DNA of 64,000 nucleotides from JAJPHU01 sp035553375. GTDB lineage: Bacteria > Planctomycetota > Planctomycetia > Gemmatales > Gemmataceae. The translations under genes and the position numbers were made by a program. Under the pieces are notes generated by a model. The model saw only the letters and a list, made by a program, of their open reading frames with translations. It did not search any database and was not told the DNA's origin. The stretch's first letter is position 1. Each line of letters starts with the position of its first letter. Of the stretch, positions 18,825 to 27,520 are shown one piece after another. Location of the stretch: positions 1 to 64,000 of the forward strand of contig DATNCY010000180.1 of the NCBI GenBank assembly GCA_035553375.1, given 5' to 3'.

Positions 18825-19196
18825 GTGCGACTCCGCGGGCATACCTCCCCTATCCCACGACGCTCTACGAGAGGGGAGAGCCGGATGGTTCGGTAAGGTA
18901 ATGCTCGACGGGACCTTCTTTCTCATTATGACGAAACACCTGTGCATGAACAACTGTTTTACCGTAATCACTGCCCGAAAGGTTCGGCATGAACGCCCGT
19001 CAACGTCCATCCCTTTGATTGCCAGCCCGCAGCGCCAGCAAGGGACTTTCCCTTGCTGGCGCTGCGGGCTGGCAGGAGGTTGTCTCATCAGTCGATAACA
19101 GGAGCAATTCGCGGCAAACGGTTGACGGCGGTGACGCCAACGCTTACCCTCGGACCATCGCTGAAACTCCTGATCCGCCCCGCGAGGACTCCTGCC
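18825..19196. other. 372-bp divergent intergenic region with a palindrome
   Basis: It separates the histidine kinase and esterase starts and must hold both promoters. The only clear element is the core-1 palindrome at 19021-19073, listed separately. No promoter match is convincing. Confidence 0.5.
19021..19073. repeat. 24-bp perfect palindrome (core 1, GCCAGCCCGCAGCGCCAGCA)
   Basis: Arms 19021-19044 and 19050-19073 are perfect complements with a 5-base loop (ACTTT). Same core as at 27413, 30340 and 41260. This copy lacks the GGCACTAACA outer arm. Confidence 0.92.
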
Positions 19197-21311
19197 ATGA
19201 AACATCTACTTCTTCCGTCTCTCCTCCTTCTGTTGGCCGCCCCTGTTCGATCGGCCGAACCTGATCCGGCGCGCGTTCTGCCGCCGGGAGAAAGACCAGC
19301 GGACAGCCGGCTCGGCAAGATCCGCACCCTCAACGACAAGGATTTCATGTTGCGCGTTCCCGCCTCGAAAGAAGCGTGGCAAACGCGCCGCCAAGCCGTC
19401 CGCGAACAGGTACTCGTCGCCAACGGCCTATGGCCGATGCCCGTCAAGACGCCGCTGCATGCGGTCGTTCACGGCAAGATCGACCGCGACGATTACACCA
19501 TCGAAAAGGTGTTTTTCGCCAGTTATCCCGGCCACTACGTCAGCGGCAACCTGTATCGCCCCAAGAGCAAGACGGGCAAATTGCCGGGCGTCCTGTGTCC
19601 GCACGGCCACTGGGCCAACGGTCGCTTGTTCGAGGCCGACGACAAGACGGTCGCCGCCCAGATCAAGCAGGGAGCCGAGAAGACTCCCGAAGGGGCGAAA
19701 TATCCGCTGCAAGCGCGCTGCGTGCAGCTCGCCCGCATGGGCTGCGTCGTCTTCCATTACGACATGGTTGGCTACGCCGACAGCAAGGCCATCGTCCATC
19801 GGGCCGGTTTCACGGACGCCGACGCCGAATTGCGTTTGCAGAGTTTCATGGGGCTGCAAACCTGGAATAGCATTCGCGCCCTCGATTTCTTGCTGAGTTT
19901 GCCGGATGTCGATGCGTCGCGGATCGGCGTCACCGGCGCCAGCGGCGGCGGTACGCAAACCTTTCTTCTCGGTGCCATCGACGATCGGCCGACGGTCGCT
20001 TTCCCGGCCGTGATGGTTTCGACGGCCATGCAAGGCGGCTGCGTCTGCGAGAACTGCTCCTATCTGCGTGTTGGGACCGGCAACATCGAGTTAGCCGGCC
20101 TGTTCGCGCCCAAACCGTTGGGCATGACCGGGGCGGACGACTGGACGATTGACATCGAACGCAAGGGGCTTCCCGAACTGAAGGCGCTGTACAAACTGTA
20201 CGGTGCCGAGGACCGCGTCATAGCCAAATGCTTCCCACAATTCAAGCACAATTATAACCAAGTCAGTCGAGAAGTCATGTACAATTGGCTCAATAAACAT
20301 CTGAAATTGGGCTTATCCGAACCGATCGTCGAAAAACCCTTCAAACCGGTGCCGCCGAAGGAACTGAGCGTCTACGACGACGCCCATCCGCGACCGGCCG
20401 ACAGCGTCGATGCCGAGCGTCTGCGGCAGTACATGACAGAGGCATCCGACAAGCAAATCGAGGCACTGCGTCCCAAGGATGCGGCGGGTTTGGCCGAGTA
20501 TCGCCGCATCTTCGGCACGGCCCTGCGCGCGATGGTGCAGGACGAATTGCCGGCCGCGAATCAGGTGGAAGAGATTCGCATGGAAGAAATGGAGAAACAG
20601 GATGGTTATAGTTCACGTCGCTTTTTCCTAACGCGCAAGGGCCAGAACGAGCGCATCCCGGCCATCGGCCTGCTGCCGGCGGATTTCGATGGCACGGTCG
20701 TGGTATGGATTCATCCGCAAGGTAAGGCGAGCCTGTTCCGCGAGGGCAAACTCGTGCCGGCGGCGAAGCAAATTCTCGATCGTAAGGGAGCTATTCTCGC
20801 CGTGGATGTGTTTGGCACCGGCGAGTTGTCGATGGCGAAACCGTATGCGGTCGATGCGAAGTACGCGGGTTTCACCTTCGGCTACAACCGGACGCTGCTG
20901 GCTCAGCGCGTTCACGACATTCTGACGACCGTGGCCTACACCAAGGGTCACGATAAGACGAAGACGGTGCATCTTGCCGGCTTCGAGAAAGCCGGCCCGT
21001 GGGTGCTGCTGGCGCGCGGCTTGTGTGGCGATGCCGTGAAGCGCACGGCGGCGGATTTCAATGGTTTCCGCTTCGAGAAGGTGCGCACGACGACGGACGA
21101 GATGATGCTGCCGGGCGGCTTGAAGTACGGCGGTCTGCCGGCTTTGGCGGCGCTGGCCGCACCCGCGGAATTGTATGACTACAACCATCACGGCACGGGT
21201 TCGGGCCACTGGCTCAAGGCTGTCTACAAGGCGGCGGGAGCGCTGGATAAGCGCCAGGGGCCGTCTGAAAAGGTGCCGGAGGATAAAGTCGTGGAGTGGT
21301 TGCTGCGCTGA
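19197..21311 (+). CDS. secreted alpha/beta hydrolase (acetylxylan esterase-like), two hydrolase domains
   Basis: 704 residues. Signal peptide 1-18 (LLLPSLLLLLAAPVRSA). The first alpha/beta-hydrolase domain (about 90-400) has PGVLCPHGHW as the oxyanion strand, the nucleophile elbow GVTGASGGGTQT (G-x-S-x-G) and H-N-Y near 365. A second, weaker domain (about 440-690) has VVVWIHPQGKASL, VDVFGTGELS and a C-terminal W-V-L-L-A-R-G without a clear Ser. This matches the large planctomycete acetylxylan-esterase/dienelactone-hydrolase-like family, secreted polysaccharide deacetylases by inference. The last ~60 bases recur in broken form at 22248. Confidence 0.82.
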   Translation: MKHLLLPSLLLLLAAPVRSAEPDPARVLPPGERPADSRLGKIRTLNDKDFMLRVPASKEAWQTRRQAVREQVLVANGLWPMPVKTPLHAVVHGKIDRDDYTIEKVFFASYPGHYVSGNLYRPKSKTGKLPGVLCPHGHWANGRLFEADDKTVAAQIKQGAEKTPEGAKYPLQARCVQLARMGCVVFHYDMVGYADSKAIVHRAGFTDADAELRLQSFMGLQTWNSIRALDFLLSLPDVDASRIGVTGASGGGTQTFLLGAIDDRPTVAFPAVMVSTAMQGGCVCENCSYLRVGTGNIELAGLFAPKPLGMTGADDWTIDIERKGLPELKALYKLYGAEDRVIAKCFPQFKHNYNQVSREVMYNWLNKHLKLGLSEPIVEKPFKPVPPKELSVYDDAHPRPADSVDAERLRQYMTEASDKQIEALRPKDAAGLAEYRRIFGTALRAMVQDELPAANQVEEIRMEEMEKQDGYSSRRFFLTRKGQNERIPAIGLLPADFDGTVVVWIHPQGKASLFREGKLVPAAKQILDRKGAILAVDVFGTGELSMAKPYAVDAKYAGFTFGYNRTLLAQRVHDILTTVAYTKGHDKTKTVHLAGFEKAGPWVLLARGLCGDAVKRTAADFNGFRFEKVRTTTDEMMLPGGLKYGGLPALAALAAPAELYDYNHHGTGSGHWLKAVYKAAGALDKRQGPSEKVPEDKVVEWLLR

Positions 21312-21402
21312 GAGGCACTAACAAAATGGCGAGCCTCCCGTGTGAGTGGGGGGGGAGTGTGCGCGGCATCCTCCCCCCGCTCACGCGGGAGGCTCGCCAA
21401 AC
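21312..21402. repeat. palindrome (core 3) with outer arm, after esterase stop
   Basis: It begins with GAGGCACTAACAAAATGG, then core GCGAGCCTCCCGTGTGAG facing CTCACGCGGGAGGCTCGCC. The left arm has one change and an expanded G-run; the right copy lost its outer arm. It is the same element as the perfect one at 33786. It directly follows the esterase stop and may serve as its terminator. Confidence 0.88.
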
Positions 21403-21533
21403 AGAAGGTTTCTGTTGTCTTTCCCTACCGAAAGTCCGAGATGCGTTCAACCCGTGCGTTCCTCGGCAACAGAATATCGGCTACACTAACAAAGGGTTCG
21501 CGGAGCCGTTCATCGTCCAAGGGAGGGCCCATC

Positions 21534-21791
21534 ATGATCGACATCAATGAATTTCGCCAGAACCAGAGTCGTTTGCCGCGTGAGGAATTGGAAAAGTATA
21601 ACGGTCAGTACGTCGCCTGGAGTTCGGACGGAACGCGCATCCTGGCGGCCGATCCTGATCCGCTTCGAGTAGATGCTCTCCTTTGTGTCGCCGGTTACGA
21701 TCCGGCCGAGATCCTGGTTAGTCGGATCGCCATTCCTGAAGAGGTGTCCTGGAGCGGTTGGTCTCTCCCCGAGGATTCGCCTCTATCATGA
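21534..21791 (+). CDS. small DUF5678-like protein, coupled to retropepsin gene
   Basis: 85 residues. The core ELEKYNGQYVAWSSDGTRIL-A-A-D resembles DUF5678 proteins (a small domain around Y-x-G-x-W/Y-V-A). Function is unknown. GGGAGGGCCCATC precedes the ATG. The stop overlaps the next start by ATGA, so the two products are probably made in a fixed ratio. The retropepsin neighbour suggests a substrate, inhibitor or partner role, but this is inference. Confidence 0.72.
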   Translation: MIDINEFRQNQSRLPREELEKYNGQYVAWSSDGTRILAADPDPLRVDALLCVAGYDPAEILVSRIAIPEEVSWSGWSLPEDSPLS

Positions 21792-22246
21792 TAATTCGGT
21801 ACACACCTTGTCCGGTGCGTACACCCGTGCCCGCCCTCGGCGGGGTGTCCCTTTTGCCGCGGCCCATTTTGGCCGTTCGCATCACCGGACCTCGCGGTTC
21901 GCGTTTGCGTGATGGTCTGCTCGACACCGGTGCGGATGAGACGATCCTGGATTCGTCGGTGGCTCCGCTGATCGGCATCGACTTGAATCAGGCTCTCGAA
22001 CGCGAAATCAACCTTGTCGGTCGCGGTCGGGTTCCCTGCCGTTATGCCACGGTCCAACTGCGCATCACGGATGGCATCGCGGAGACCTACGAATGGGACA
22101 CGGTTGTTGGTTTCGCACCGTTTCCCATACTGCGTGGTCTTCTCGGATTCGCGGGTTTTTTGCAGTTCTTCGATGCCGCCTTTCGCGGGGCTGATCGAGA
22201 AGTCACGCTTCTGCCGAACGCCGCATTCGCCGGACGTCGCATCTAA
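21788..22246 (+). CDS. retropepsin-like aspartic protease (single-domain)
   Basis: 152 residues from the coupled ATG. The active-site motif LLDTGADETILD (D-T-G-A-D-E-T) is the retroviral-type form. The flap region follows, and the hydrophobic-hydrophobic-Gly motif is FPILRGLLGF. With only one D-T-G it must work as a homodimer, like HIV protease or bacterial clan AA enzymes. No signal peptide, so probably cytoplasmic. It is coupled to the DUF5678-like gene and lies between the esterase and a fragment of the esterase 3' end. Confidence 0.82.
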   Translation: MIIRYTPCPVRTPVPALGGVSLLPRPILAVRITGPRGSRLRDGLLDTGADETILDSSVAPLIGIDLNQALEREINLVGRGRVPCRYATVQLRITDGIAETYEWDTVVGFAPFPILRGLLGFAGFLQFFDAAFRGADREVTLLPNAAFAGRRI

Positions 22247-22247
22247 A

Positions 22248-22308
22248 CGCACGGGTTCCGGTCATTGGCTCAAGGCCGCGTACTAGACAGCGAGAGCGAA
22301 GGATAAGC
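22248..22308 (+). pseudogene. degenerate duplicate of the esterase 3' end
   Basis: This 61-base segment aligns without gaps to 21192-21252 of the esterase gene. Both encode TGSGHWLKA; then the copy reads A-Y-stop where the gene has V-Y-K-A-A. Downstream similarity fades quickly. It starts two bases after the retropepsin stop. It is either the tail of a lost tandem esterase paralogue or a duplication made when the gene pair was inserted. Confidence 0.72.
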
Positions 22309-22630
22309 CTCAAAGTTCATCGGCAAAGACGGCGAACGATAAAAAGGACTTACTGCGATAAAGACTACAACTTTTTGGCGAACGGCCCTGACGGCCAACC
22401 GGATCGCGGTTGACACCGCGAAGACAGTCGGGCTATAACTTCGTTCGCTTGGCGGGGTGCGCACAACAAAAGACGATCCCTCCTCCGAATCGACCCGCCG
22501 TGGCCGGCACGAACCAGGGACATAAGGACATGTCCCCATGTTCATGCCTTGGAACCTGAAACAGGGGATGGACCCCCCATTGCTCGCATCCGGTGGATCA
22601 ACCTGTATTGTCCCTGCCCCGACTCCGCGA
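22309..22630. other. 322-bp region, no gene recognised
   Basis: Between the esterase remnant and lpxK. A short upstream reading frame in phase with lpxK (from 22538) has no ribosome site or similarity. The region should hold the promoter of the envelope cluster; a CGGGCTATAACTTCG stretch near 22430 is the only weak -10-like candidate. Confidence 0.4.
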
Positions 22631-23707
22631 ATGAGTGGCGGTTCGCGCAACCATTACCTGCGTCTGTTGGCGGGCGAGCCGCGCGGCCTGTGGCCGGCGC
22701 TCCAGCGCTTCGGCTTGCGCGCCGCCAGCTTGCCGTATGGAATGACGATGCGGCTGCGCAATGTCGCGTATCAGCGCGGGTGGTTGCGCAGCGAGCGCGT
22801 GCCAGTGCCGGTTGTCAGTGTCGGCAACCTGACTGCCGGCGGCACCGGCAAGACGCCGTGCGTCGAATATGTGGCCCGCTTTTATCGCGGTCTCGATCGG
22901 CGCGTCGCCATCCTTAGCCGCGGTTACGGCAGCGCGGGCGGGCGCAATGATGAGGCGCTCGTGCTGGAAGAGAACCTGCCCGACGTGCCGCATTTGCAAG
23001 GGGCCGATCGCGTGGCTCTGGCGCACACGGCCATTGAGGAACTGGAGAGCGAGATTCTCGTACTCGATGACGGGTTTCAGCATCGTCGTCTGGTCCGCGA
23101 TCTCGATCTCGTACTGGTCGATGCGACCGCGCCGTGGGGACACGGGTATCTGTTGCCGCGCGGTCTGTTGCGCGAGCCGCGCAGCGGTCTCCGGCGAGCC
23201 AGCGTTGTCGTGCTGACACGCTGCGATCAGGCGCCGACCGACCAGCGCCAACGACTGCGGCAAACCATCAGCCATCTCGCGCCGGATGTGCCCGTGATCG
23301 AAACGAGTCATGGTCCGGTAGACCTGAGCAATGGCGAGGAGGCGAGCGCGCCGTTGGATCGCCTGCGCGAGGGGCCGGTTGCCGCGTTCTGCGGCATTGG
23401 CAATCCGCAGGCGTTTCGCCGGACCCTGCTCGACCGGAGAGCCGATGTGATCGCCTTCCGAGAATATCCCGACCATCACGGTTACAGCCGTGAGGATGTC
23501 GAGGATCTGCGCCGCTGGGCCGGGAGTTTGCCGGCCGGCACCGCGATTGTGACAACGCAAAAGGATCTAGTGAAACTACGCCTGTCCCGCCTGGGGGATC
23601 GGCCGTTGTGGTGTTTGCGGATTCGCCTCCGCGTCGAGTCCGGTCAGGACGTTCTGGATGAACGCCTGCTATCCGCTATCCGCTATCCGCGATCCGCTAT
23701 CCGCTAA
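22631..23707 (+). CDS. lpxK: tetraacyldisaccharide 4'-kinase (lipid A biosynthesis)
   Basis: 358 residues. LpxK phosphorylates the 4' position of the lipid A disaccharide at the inner membrane. Motifs: GNLTAGGTGKTPCVEY (P-loop with the family's G-G-T-G-K-T-P), LSRGYGS, ILVLDDGFQHRRL (catalytic D-D-G-F-Q-H), and C-terminal EYPDHHGYS. The protein core is complete; the last ~14 residues (LLSAIRYPRSAIR) are encoded by heptamer repeats, and the TAA lies in the array. First gene of the envelope cluster. The start before S-G-G-S-R-N-H fits family N-termini, though the ribosome site is weak. Confidence 0.92.
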   Translation: MSGGSRNHYLRLLAGEPRGLWPALQRFGLRAASLPYGMTMRLRNVAYQRGWLRSERVPVPVVSVGNLTAGGTGKTPCVEYVARFYRGLDRRVAILSRGYGSAGGRNDEALVLEENLPDVPHLQGADRVALAHTAIEELESEILVLDDGFQHRRLVRDLDLVLVDATAPWGHGYLLPRGLLREPRSGLRRASVVVLTRCDQAPTDQRQRLRQTISHLAPDVPVIETSHGPVDLSNGEEASAPLDRLREGPVAAFCGIGNPQAFRRTLLDRRADVIAFREYPDHHGYSREDVEDLRRWAGSLPAGTAIVTTQKDLVKLRLSRLGDRPLWCLRIRLRVESGQDVLDERLLSAIRYPRSAIR

Positions 23708-23772
23708 TCGCTATCCGCTGGTTCCTTCGGGGAAGGGCGGAAAGCGGATAGCCGATGGCGGATCGCGGAAGC
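23668..23772. repeat. heptamer inverted array at lpxK 3' end
   Basis: Left arm about 23668-23719: units ATCCGCT (with ATCCGCG and ATCGCT variants). Right arm about 23736-23772: GGCGGAAAGCGGATAGCCGA and further units. Arms are imperfect complements. It supplies the C-terminus and stop of LpxK and ends 23 bases before the next gene's ATG. Confidence 0.88.
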
Positions 23773-23795
23773 TGAACCCAAAAGCAGGGATGCCG

Positions 23796-24761
23796 ATGAA
23801 ACCTTTCGATCTGAATGGGTTGAAGACCTACGACCTCGAATCGCGTCCGTCGAAGGTTTTCCACGAAGACCTCGGCCAACCGCTGTCGGCCGACGCCACG
23901 GTCGCCGAGTGGCTCGATTCGCTGCCGCGCCAGTTGGCCGGCAATTCTCTGCGCCGCGTGCGCGATCACCTGTGCCGCGCGCAAGAGGAAGGCCATACCG
24001 TTGTCGCCGCCCTCGGCGGACACGTTATCAAGACCGGCTGCGCTCCGTATCTCATCGACTGGATTCACCAGGGTCTCATCAAGGCCGTGGCGATGAACGG
24101 CTCGGCGGCGATTCACGATTTCGAGTTGGCTTTGGCCGGCAAAACCAGTGAGGACGTGTCGGCCAATCTGCACGCCGGCAAGTTCGGCATGGCCCGCGAA
24201 ACCGCCGACGCCTTCGCCGTCGCCGCCCTCGCCGGCGCGGAGAACGAAGCCGGACTTGGCGCGGCGCTGGGCAAATACATCGAGCAACTCAACTGCCCCT
24301 ATGCCGACTGTAGTCTCGTATTGGCCGCGTATCAGGCCGGCATCCCCTGCACTATCCACGTCGCGCTGGGCACCGACATCGTCCACATGCACCCGCATGT
24401 TTCGGGAGCGGCGCTAGGTGAGGCGTCGCTGATTGACTTCCGCCTATTGTGCAGTGTGGTCGCGGGAATGCGGCAAGGTATCTGGATGAATCTCGGTAGT
24501 GCCGTGCTTATGCCGGAAGTGTTGCTCAAGGCCGTCAGCGTGGTGCGTAACTTCGGCCACAGTCTCGAAGGACTGGTCACGGTGAACGTGGATAAAGAAT
24601 CACGCTATCGCAGCACGGTCAACGTCCTCAATCGTCCTGGCAGCGAGGGCATCGAACTGACGGGGCATCACGAGATTCTGTTGCCGCTGCTGCATGCGGC
24701 GGTGGCGTGCAAATTGGCGGCGCAGCGTCCCGCGCCGCTGGCGCTGGAACACGCGGCGTAA
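23796..24761 (+). CDS. deoxyhypusine synthase-like protein
   Basis: 321 residues of the DHS fold: HVIKTGCAPYLIDWIHQGLI, AMNGSAAIHDFELALAGKT, a His-rich G-T-D-I-V-H-M-H-P and a C-terminal LLPLLHAAV. DHS builds deoxyhypusine on eIF5A from spermidine and NAD in eukaryotes and archaea. Bacteria lack eIF5A, and the catalytic W-G-K-I lysine segment is not found here, so a different reaction is likely (other bacterial DHS-like proteins act on polyamines). Placement between lpxK and hldE, 17 bases before hldE, is consistent with co-transcription. The second ATG is preferred because the first overlaps the AGGG ribosome site. Confidence 0.8.
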   Translation: MKPFDLNGLKTYDLESRPSKVFHEDLGQPLSADATVAEWLDSLPRQLAGNSLRRVRDHLCRAQEEGHTVVAALGGHVIKTGCAPYLIDWIHQGLIKAVAMNGSAAIHDFELALAGKTSEDVSANLHAGKFGMARETADAFAVAALAGAENEAGLGAALGKYIEQLNCPYADCSLVLAAYQAGIPCTIHVALGTDIVHMHPHVSGAALGEASLIDFRLLCSVVAGMRQGIWMNLGSAVLMPEVLLKAVSVVRNFGHSLEGLVTVNVDKESRYRSTVNVLNRPGSEGIELTGHHEILLPLLHAAVACKLAAQRPAPLALEHAA

Positions 24762-24778
24762 ACGGAGGAATATCTTCC

Positions 24779-26272
24779 ATGTCGAGCGATCTTGCGGAAC
24801 TGGTGCATAATCTCGGTCAGCCGCGCGTGCTGGTGGTCGGCGATCTGATGCTCGATCGTTACGTGTGGGGCGATGCCGAACGCATCAGTCAGGAAGCGCC
24901 GGTTCTCTTGCTGCACGCCGATAAGCGCGAGGAACGCCTGGGCGGAGCGAGCAGCGTAGCCACTTTGCTACGGGCGCTCGGTGCCAAGGTGGCACTGGCC
25001 GGCGTGGTCGGACCCGATGCCGACGGGGAACGTATCCGTCAGGCGTTGCTCGAACTGGGCATCGACGATGAGGCCGTGTTGATTGATCCGGATCGACCCA
25101 GCACCGTCAAGGAGCGCTACATCGGTCGCGCGCAGCATCGCCATCCGCAGCAGATGATCCGCGTCGATTACGAGGTGCGCACACCGCTTTCGGCGGTGCA
25201 GGAAGAACGGCTCAATCAGGCCATCGCGCGCCAGATGGCGCGGGTGGACATCGTACTTATCAGCGATTACGACAAGGGCGTATGCACGGCGGGCGTGCTG
25301 GCCGCGACCATTGCCGGGGCGCGGGGCCACGGTCTGCGCACACTCGCCGACCCCATTCGCGGTAGCGATTATCGCAAATATCACGGCTGTTCGGCCATCA
25401 CGCCGAATCGCCTGGAGGCGGGCTTGGCCACCGGCCGCGTTCTCGGCAACACGGCGACGGCGCTGGAGGGTGCCGCCCAGCTGCGCGAACAACTCGATCT
25501 GGAAGCGGCCATCGTCACGCTGGACAAGGAAGGCATGGCGATGGTTCATGCCGATGGCCGGGCCGAAGTGTTTGCAACCCGGCCGCGTCAGGTCTACGAC
25601 ATCACCGGTGCGGGCGACATGGTGTTGGCCGTGCTTGGCATGGCGCTGGCGGCCGGAGCCGATTACGCTCCGGCCGTCCGCCTGGCCAACATCGCCGGCG
25701 GCCTGGAAGTCGAGAAAATCGGTGTGGCCACCGTGACACGCGAGGAAATTCTCTGCGATGTTCTGCGCGGCGGCTCCGGTCATTCCGAGTATGGACCCGG
25801 CCTGGAAAAAGTGCGCTCGCGCGAATCGCTGCTGGCGGAATTGCAAAGCCGGCGCGCCCTCGGTCAGCGGGTGGCCTTCACCAACGGTTGCTTCGATGTG
25901 CTGCATGCCGGTCATGTGCAGTATTTGCAGGAAGCACGCGCGCAAGGCGATTTGCTCGTCGTCGGACTCAACAGCGATGCCGGTGTGCGTTCGCTCAAGG
26001 GGCCAACGCGACCCGTAAACTCTGTTGAATCCCGCGCGCTCGTGCTTGCCGCCCTGGAAGCGGTCGATTATCTGGTTGTGTTTGATGAGCCGACGCCGCA
26101 GGGATTGATCCAGACGATTCGCCCGGATGTGCTGGTCAAGGGTGCCGATTATCGCCGCGAAAATGTGGTCGGCGCCGCGTTCGTCGAGTCGTATGGCGGT
26201 CGCGTTCATCTGGCACCATTGCGCGAAGGGTGTTCGACGACACGCTTGTTGCAGCGTCTAGGGGCAGCGTAA
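24779..26272 (+). CDS. hldE: bifunctional heptose 7-phosphate kinase / heptose 1-phosphate adenylyltransferase
   Basis: 497 residues. The N-terminal PfkB kinase (about 1-320) has VVGDLMLDRYVWG, the anion hole/catalytic DITGAGDMV and S-D-Y-D-K-G. The C-terminal nucleotidyltransferase (about 350-497) has FTNGCFDVLHAGHVQYL (H-x-G-H) and VVGLNSDAGVRSLKG. HldE makes ADP-heptose precursors for the LPS inner core. Length matches the E. coli fusion (477). GGAGG lies 9 bases before the ATG. waaF, which uses the product, follows after a palindrome. Confidence 0.95.
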   Translation: MSSDLAELVHNLGQPRVLVVGDLMLDRYVWGDAERISQEAPVLLLHADKREERLGGASSVATLLRALGAKVALAGVVGPDADGERIRQALLELGIDDEAVLIDPDRPSTVKERYIGRAQHRHPQQMIRVDYEVRTPLSAVQEERLNQAIARQMARVDIVLISDYDKGVCTAGVLAATIAGARGHGLRTLADPIRGSDYRKYHGCSAITPNRLEAGLATGRVLGNTATALEGAAQLREQLDLEAAIVTLDKEGMAMVHADGRAEVFATRPRQVYDITGAGDMVLAVLGMALAAGADYAPAVRLANIAGGLEVEKIGVATVTREEILCDVLRGGSGHSEYGPGLEKVRSRESLLAELQSRRALGQRVAFTNGCFDVLHAGHVQYLQEARAQGDLLVVGLNSDAGVRSLKGPTRPVNSVESRALVLAALEAVDYLVVFDEPTPQGLIQTIRPDVLVKGADYRRENVVGAAFVESYGGRVHLAPLREGCSTTRLLQRLGAA

Positions 26273-26340
26273 GGCGAGCGGGGTCGCGTAAGCGCCCTGA
26301 GTGTTCGTTACTCGGGGCGTTTACGCGACCCCGCTCGCCG
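26273..26340. repeat. palindrome (core 4, GGCGAGCGGGGTCGCGTAAG)
   Basis: GGCGAGCGGGGTCGCGTAAGCGCC (26274 on) faces GGGGCGTTTACGCGACCCCGCTCGCC (to about 26339), with one mismatch and a short loop. It sits between hldE and waaF, overlapping no reading frame. Confidence 0.9.
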
Positions 26341-26363
26341 ATATTTGAAGTGGCGGGTTCGAC

Positions 26364-27413
26364 ATGAATATCGCGGTCTTCCTGCCGAACTGGATCGGTG
26401 ACGCGGTCATGGCCACGCCGGCGCTGCGGGCGCTGCGCAGCCACTATCAGGGCATGCGCCTAATTGGCGTCATGAAACCTTACGTCGCCGATGTCTTCGA
26501 GGGCGGCGACTGGTTCGACGACATCGTTTTGGCTAATGGCGGTCCTTGGTCGCAGGGTGTGCTTGCCGTGGCCGGGCGATTGCGGAAACGAGGCATCGAA
26601 CAGGCGGTGCTATTGTCCAATACGTTGCGTTCGGCCTTGATGGCTCGGTTGGGTGGTTGCCGGCGGCGCATTGGTTACGCTCGCCACGGCCGTTCGCTTT
26701 TGCTGACCGAGGCGCTGGAGGCGGAGCGCGACGAATTCGGCCGGCTGAAGCCAAACCCCGTACTCGACGCCTACAATCGGCTCGCGGAGCGGGCGGGTTG
26801 CCCGCGTCCCACACGCCTGATGGAACTGTTTACGACCTCGGCCGATGAACACGCCGCCGATCAGGTATGGGAGCGAGCGCATTTTGAAGATCATGCCGAG
26901 GTTATTTGTCTTAATCCCGGCGCGGCGTTCGGGGCAGCCAAGCATTGGCCGTCGGCCTATTTCGCCACGCTCGCGCATCGACTGGCCGAGGAACGCGGCA
27001 GTGCCGTTTTGGTACTGTGCGGCCCGAACGAGCGCGAGTTGGCCCGCGCCATTGTGACTCAGGCTTGTCATCCGGCTGTGTACACCCTGGCCGATTTGAC
27101 GGTTCCAACGGTCGCGGAGGGGCCGCGTCTGTCGCTGGGATTGACCAAGGCATGCGTGCGGCGGGCCGACTTGTTGGTGACGACCGATAGTGGTCCGCGT
27201 CACTTCGCGGCTGCCTTTGATCGGCCGGTGGTCACGCTGTTTGGCCCGACGCATATCGCCTGGACGGAGACGTATCATCCGCGCGCCGTGCATCTGCAAA
27301 AGAAGGTGGAGTGCGGCCCGTGCCAGCTCCGTGTTTGTCCGATCGATCATCGTTGCATGCTGCGGTTGACGCCGGAGGAAGTGTTCGCCGCCGCCGAGGG
27401 ATTATTGCACTAA
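26364..27413 (+). CDS. waaF: LPS heptosyltransferase (WaaF/GT9 family)
   Basis: 349 residues. GT-B glycosyltransferase family 9, transferring heptose from ADP-heptose to the LPS core. Motifs: FLPNWIGDAVMATPALRAL (N-terminal family hallmark), ICLNPGAAFGAAKHWPSAYFA (the G-A-x-x-G-x-A-K-x-W region), VTTDSGPRHFAAAF and VTLFGPTHIAWTETYHP. This pattern fits heptosyltransferase II best; heptosyltransferase I cannot be fully excluded. Located after hldE, as expected for the ADP-heptose pathway. Confidence 0.92.
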   Translation: MNIAVFLPNWIGDAVMATPALRALRSHYQGMRLIGVMKPYVADVFEGGDWFDDIVLANGGPWSQGVLAVAGRLRKRGIEQAVLLSNTLRSALMARLGGCRRRIGYARHGRSLLLTEALEAERDEFGRLKPNPVLDAYNRLAERAGCPRPTRLMELFTTSADEHAADQVWERAHFEDHAEVICLNPGAAFGAAKHWPSAYFATLAHRLAEERGSAVLVLCGPNERELARAIVTQACHPAVYTLADLTVPTVAEGPRLSLGLTKACVRRADLLVTTDSGPRHFAAAFDRPVVTLFGPTHIAWTETYHPRAVHLQKKVECGPCQLRVCPIDHRCMLRLTPEEVFAAAEGLLH

Positions 27414-27499
27414 AAGGCACGAACACAATGAATTGCCAGCCCGCAGTGCCAGCAAGGGGCTTTCCCTTGCTGGCACTGCGGGCTGGCCAAAATGTTAAT
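27413..27499. repeat. palindrome (core 1) with outer arms
   Basis: The outer arm AAGGCACGAACACAATGAATT is followed by core GCCAGCCCGCAGTGCCAGCA, a short loop, the complementary core, then CCAAAATGTTAATGGCGC as the partial facing outer arm. It begins at the last base of waaF. A compensating pair of changes (AGTGCC/GGCACT instead of AGCGCC/GGCGCT) keeps the stem paired. Confidence 0.9.
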
Positions 27500-27520
27500 G
27501 GCGCTAAGAAGGATCCGGCC

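Noticed and set aside
18825..19205. Longer N-terminus for the histidine kinase
   Set aside because: It would translate a palindromic repeat (ASPQRQQG-type peptide) and lacks a ribosome site; the GGAG-preceded ATG at 18824 is better.
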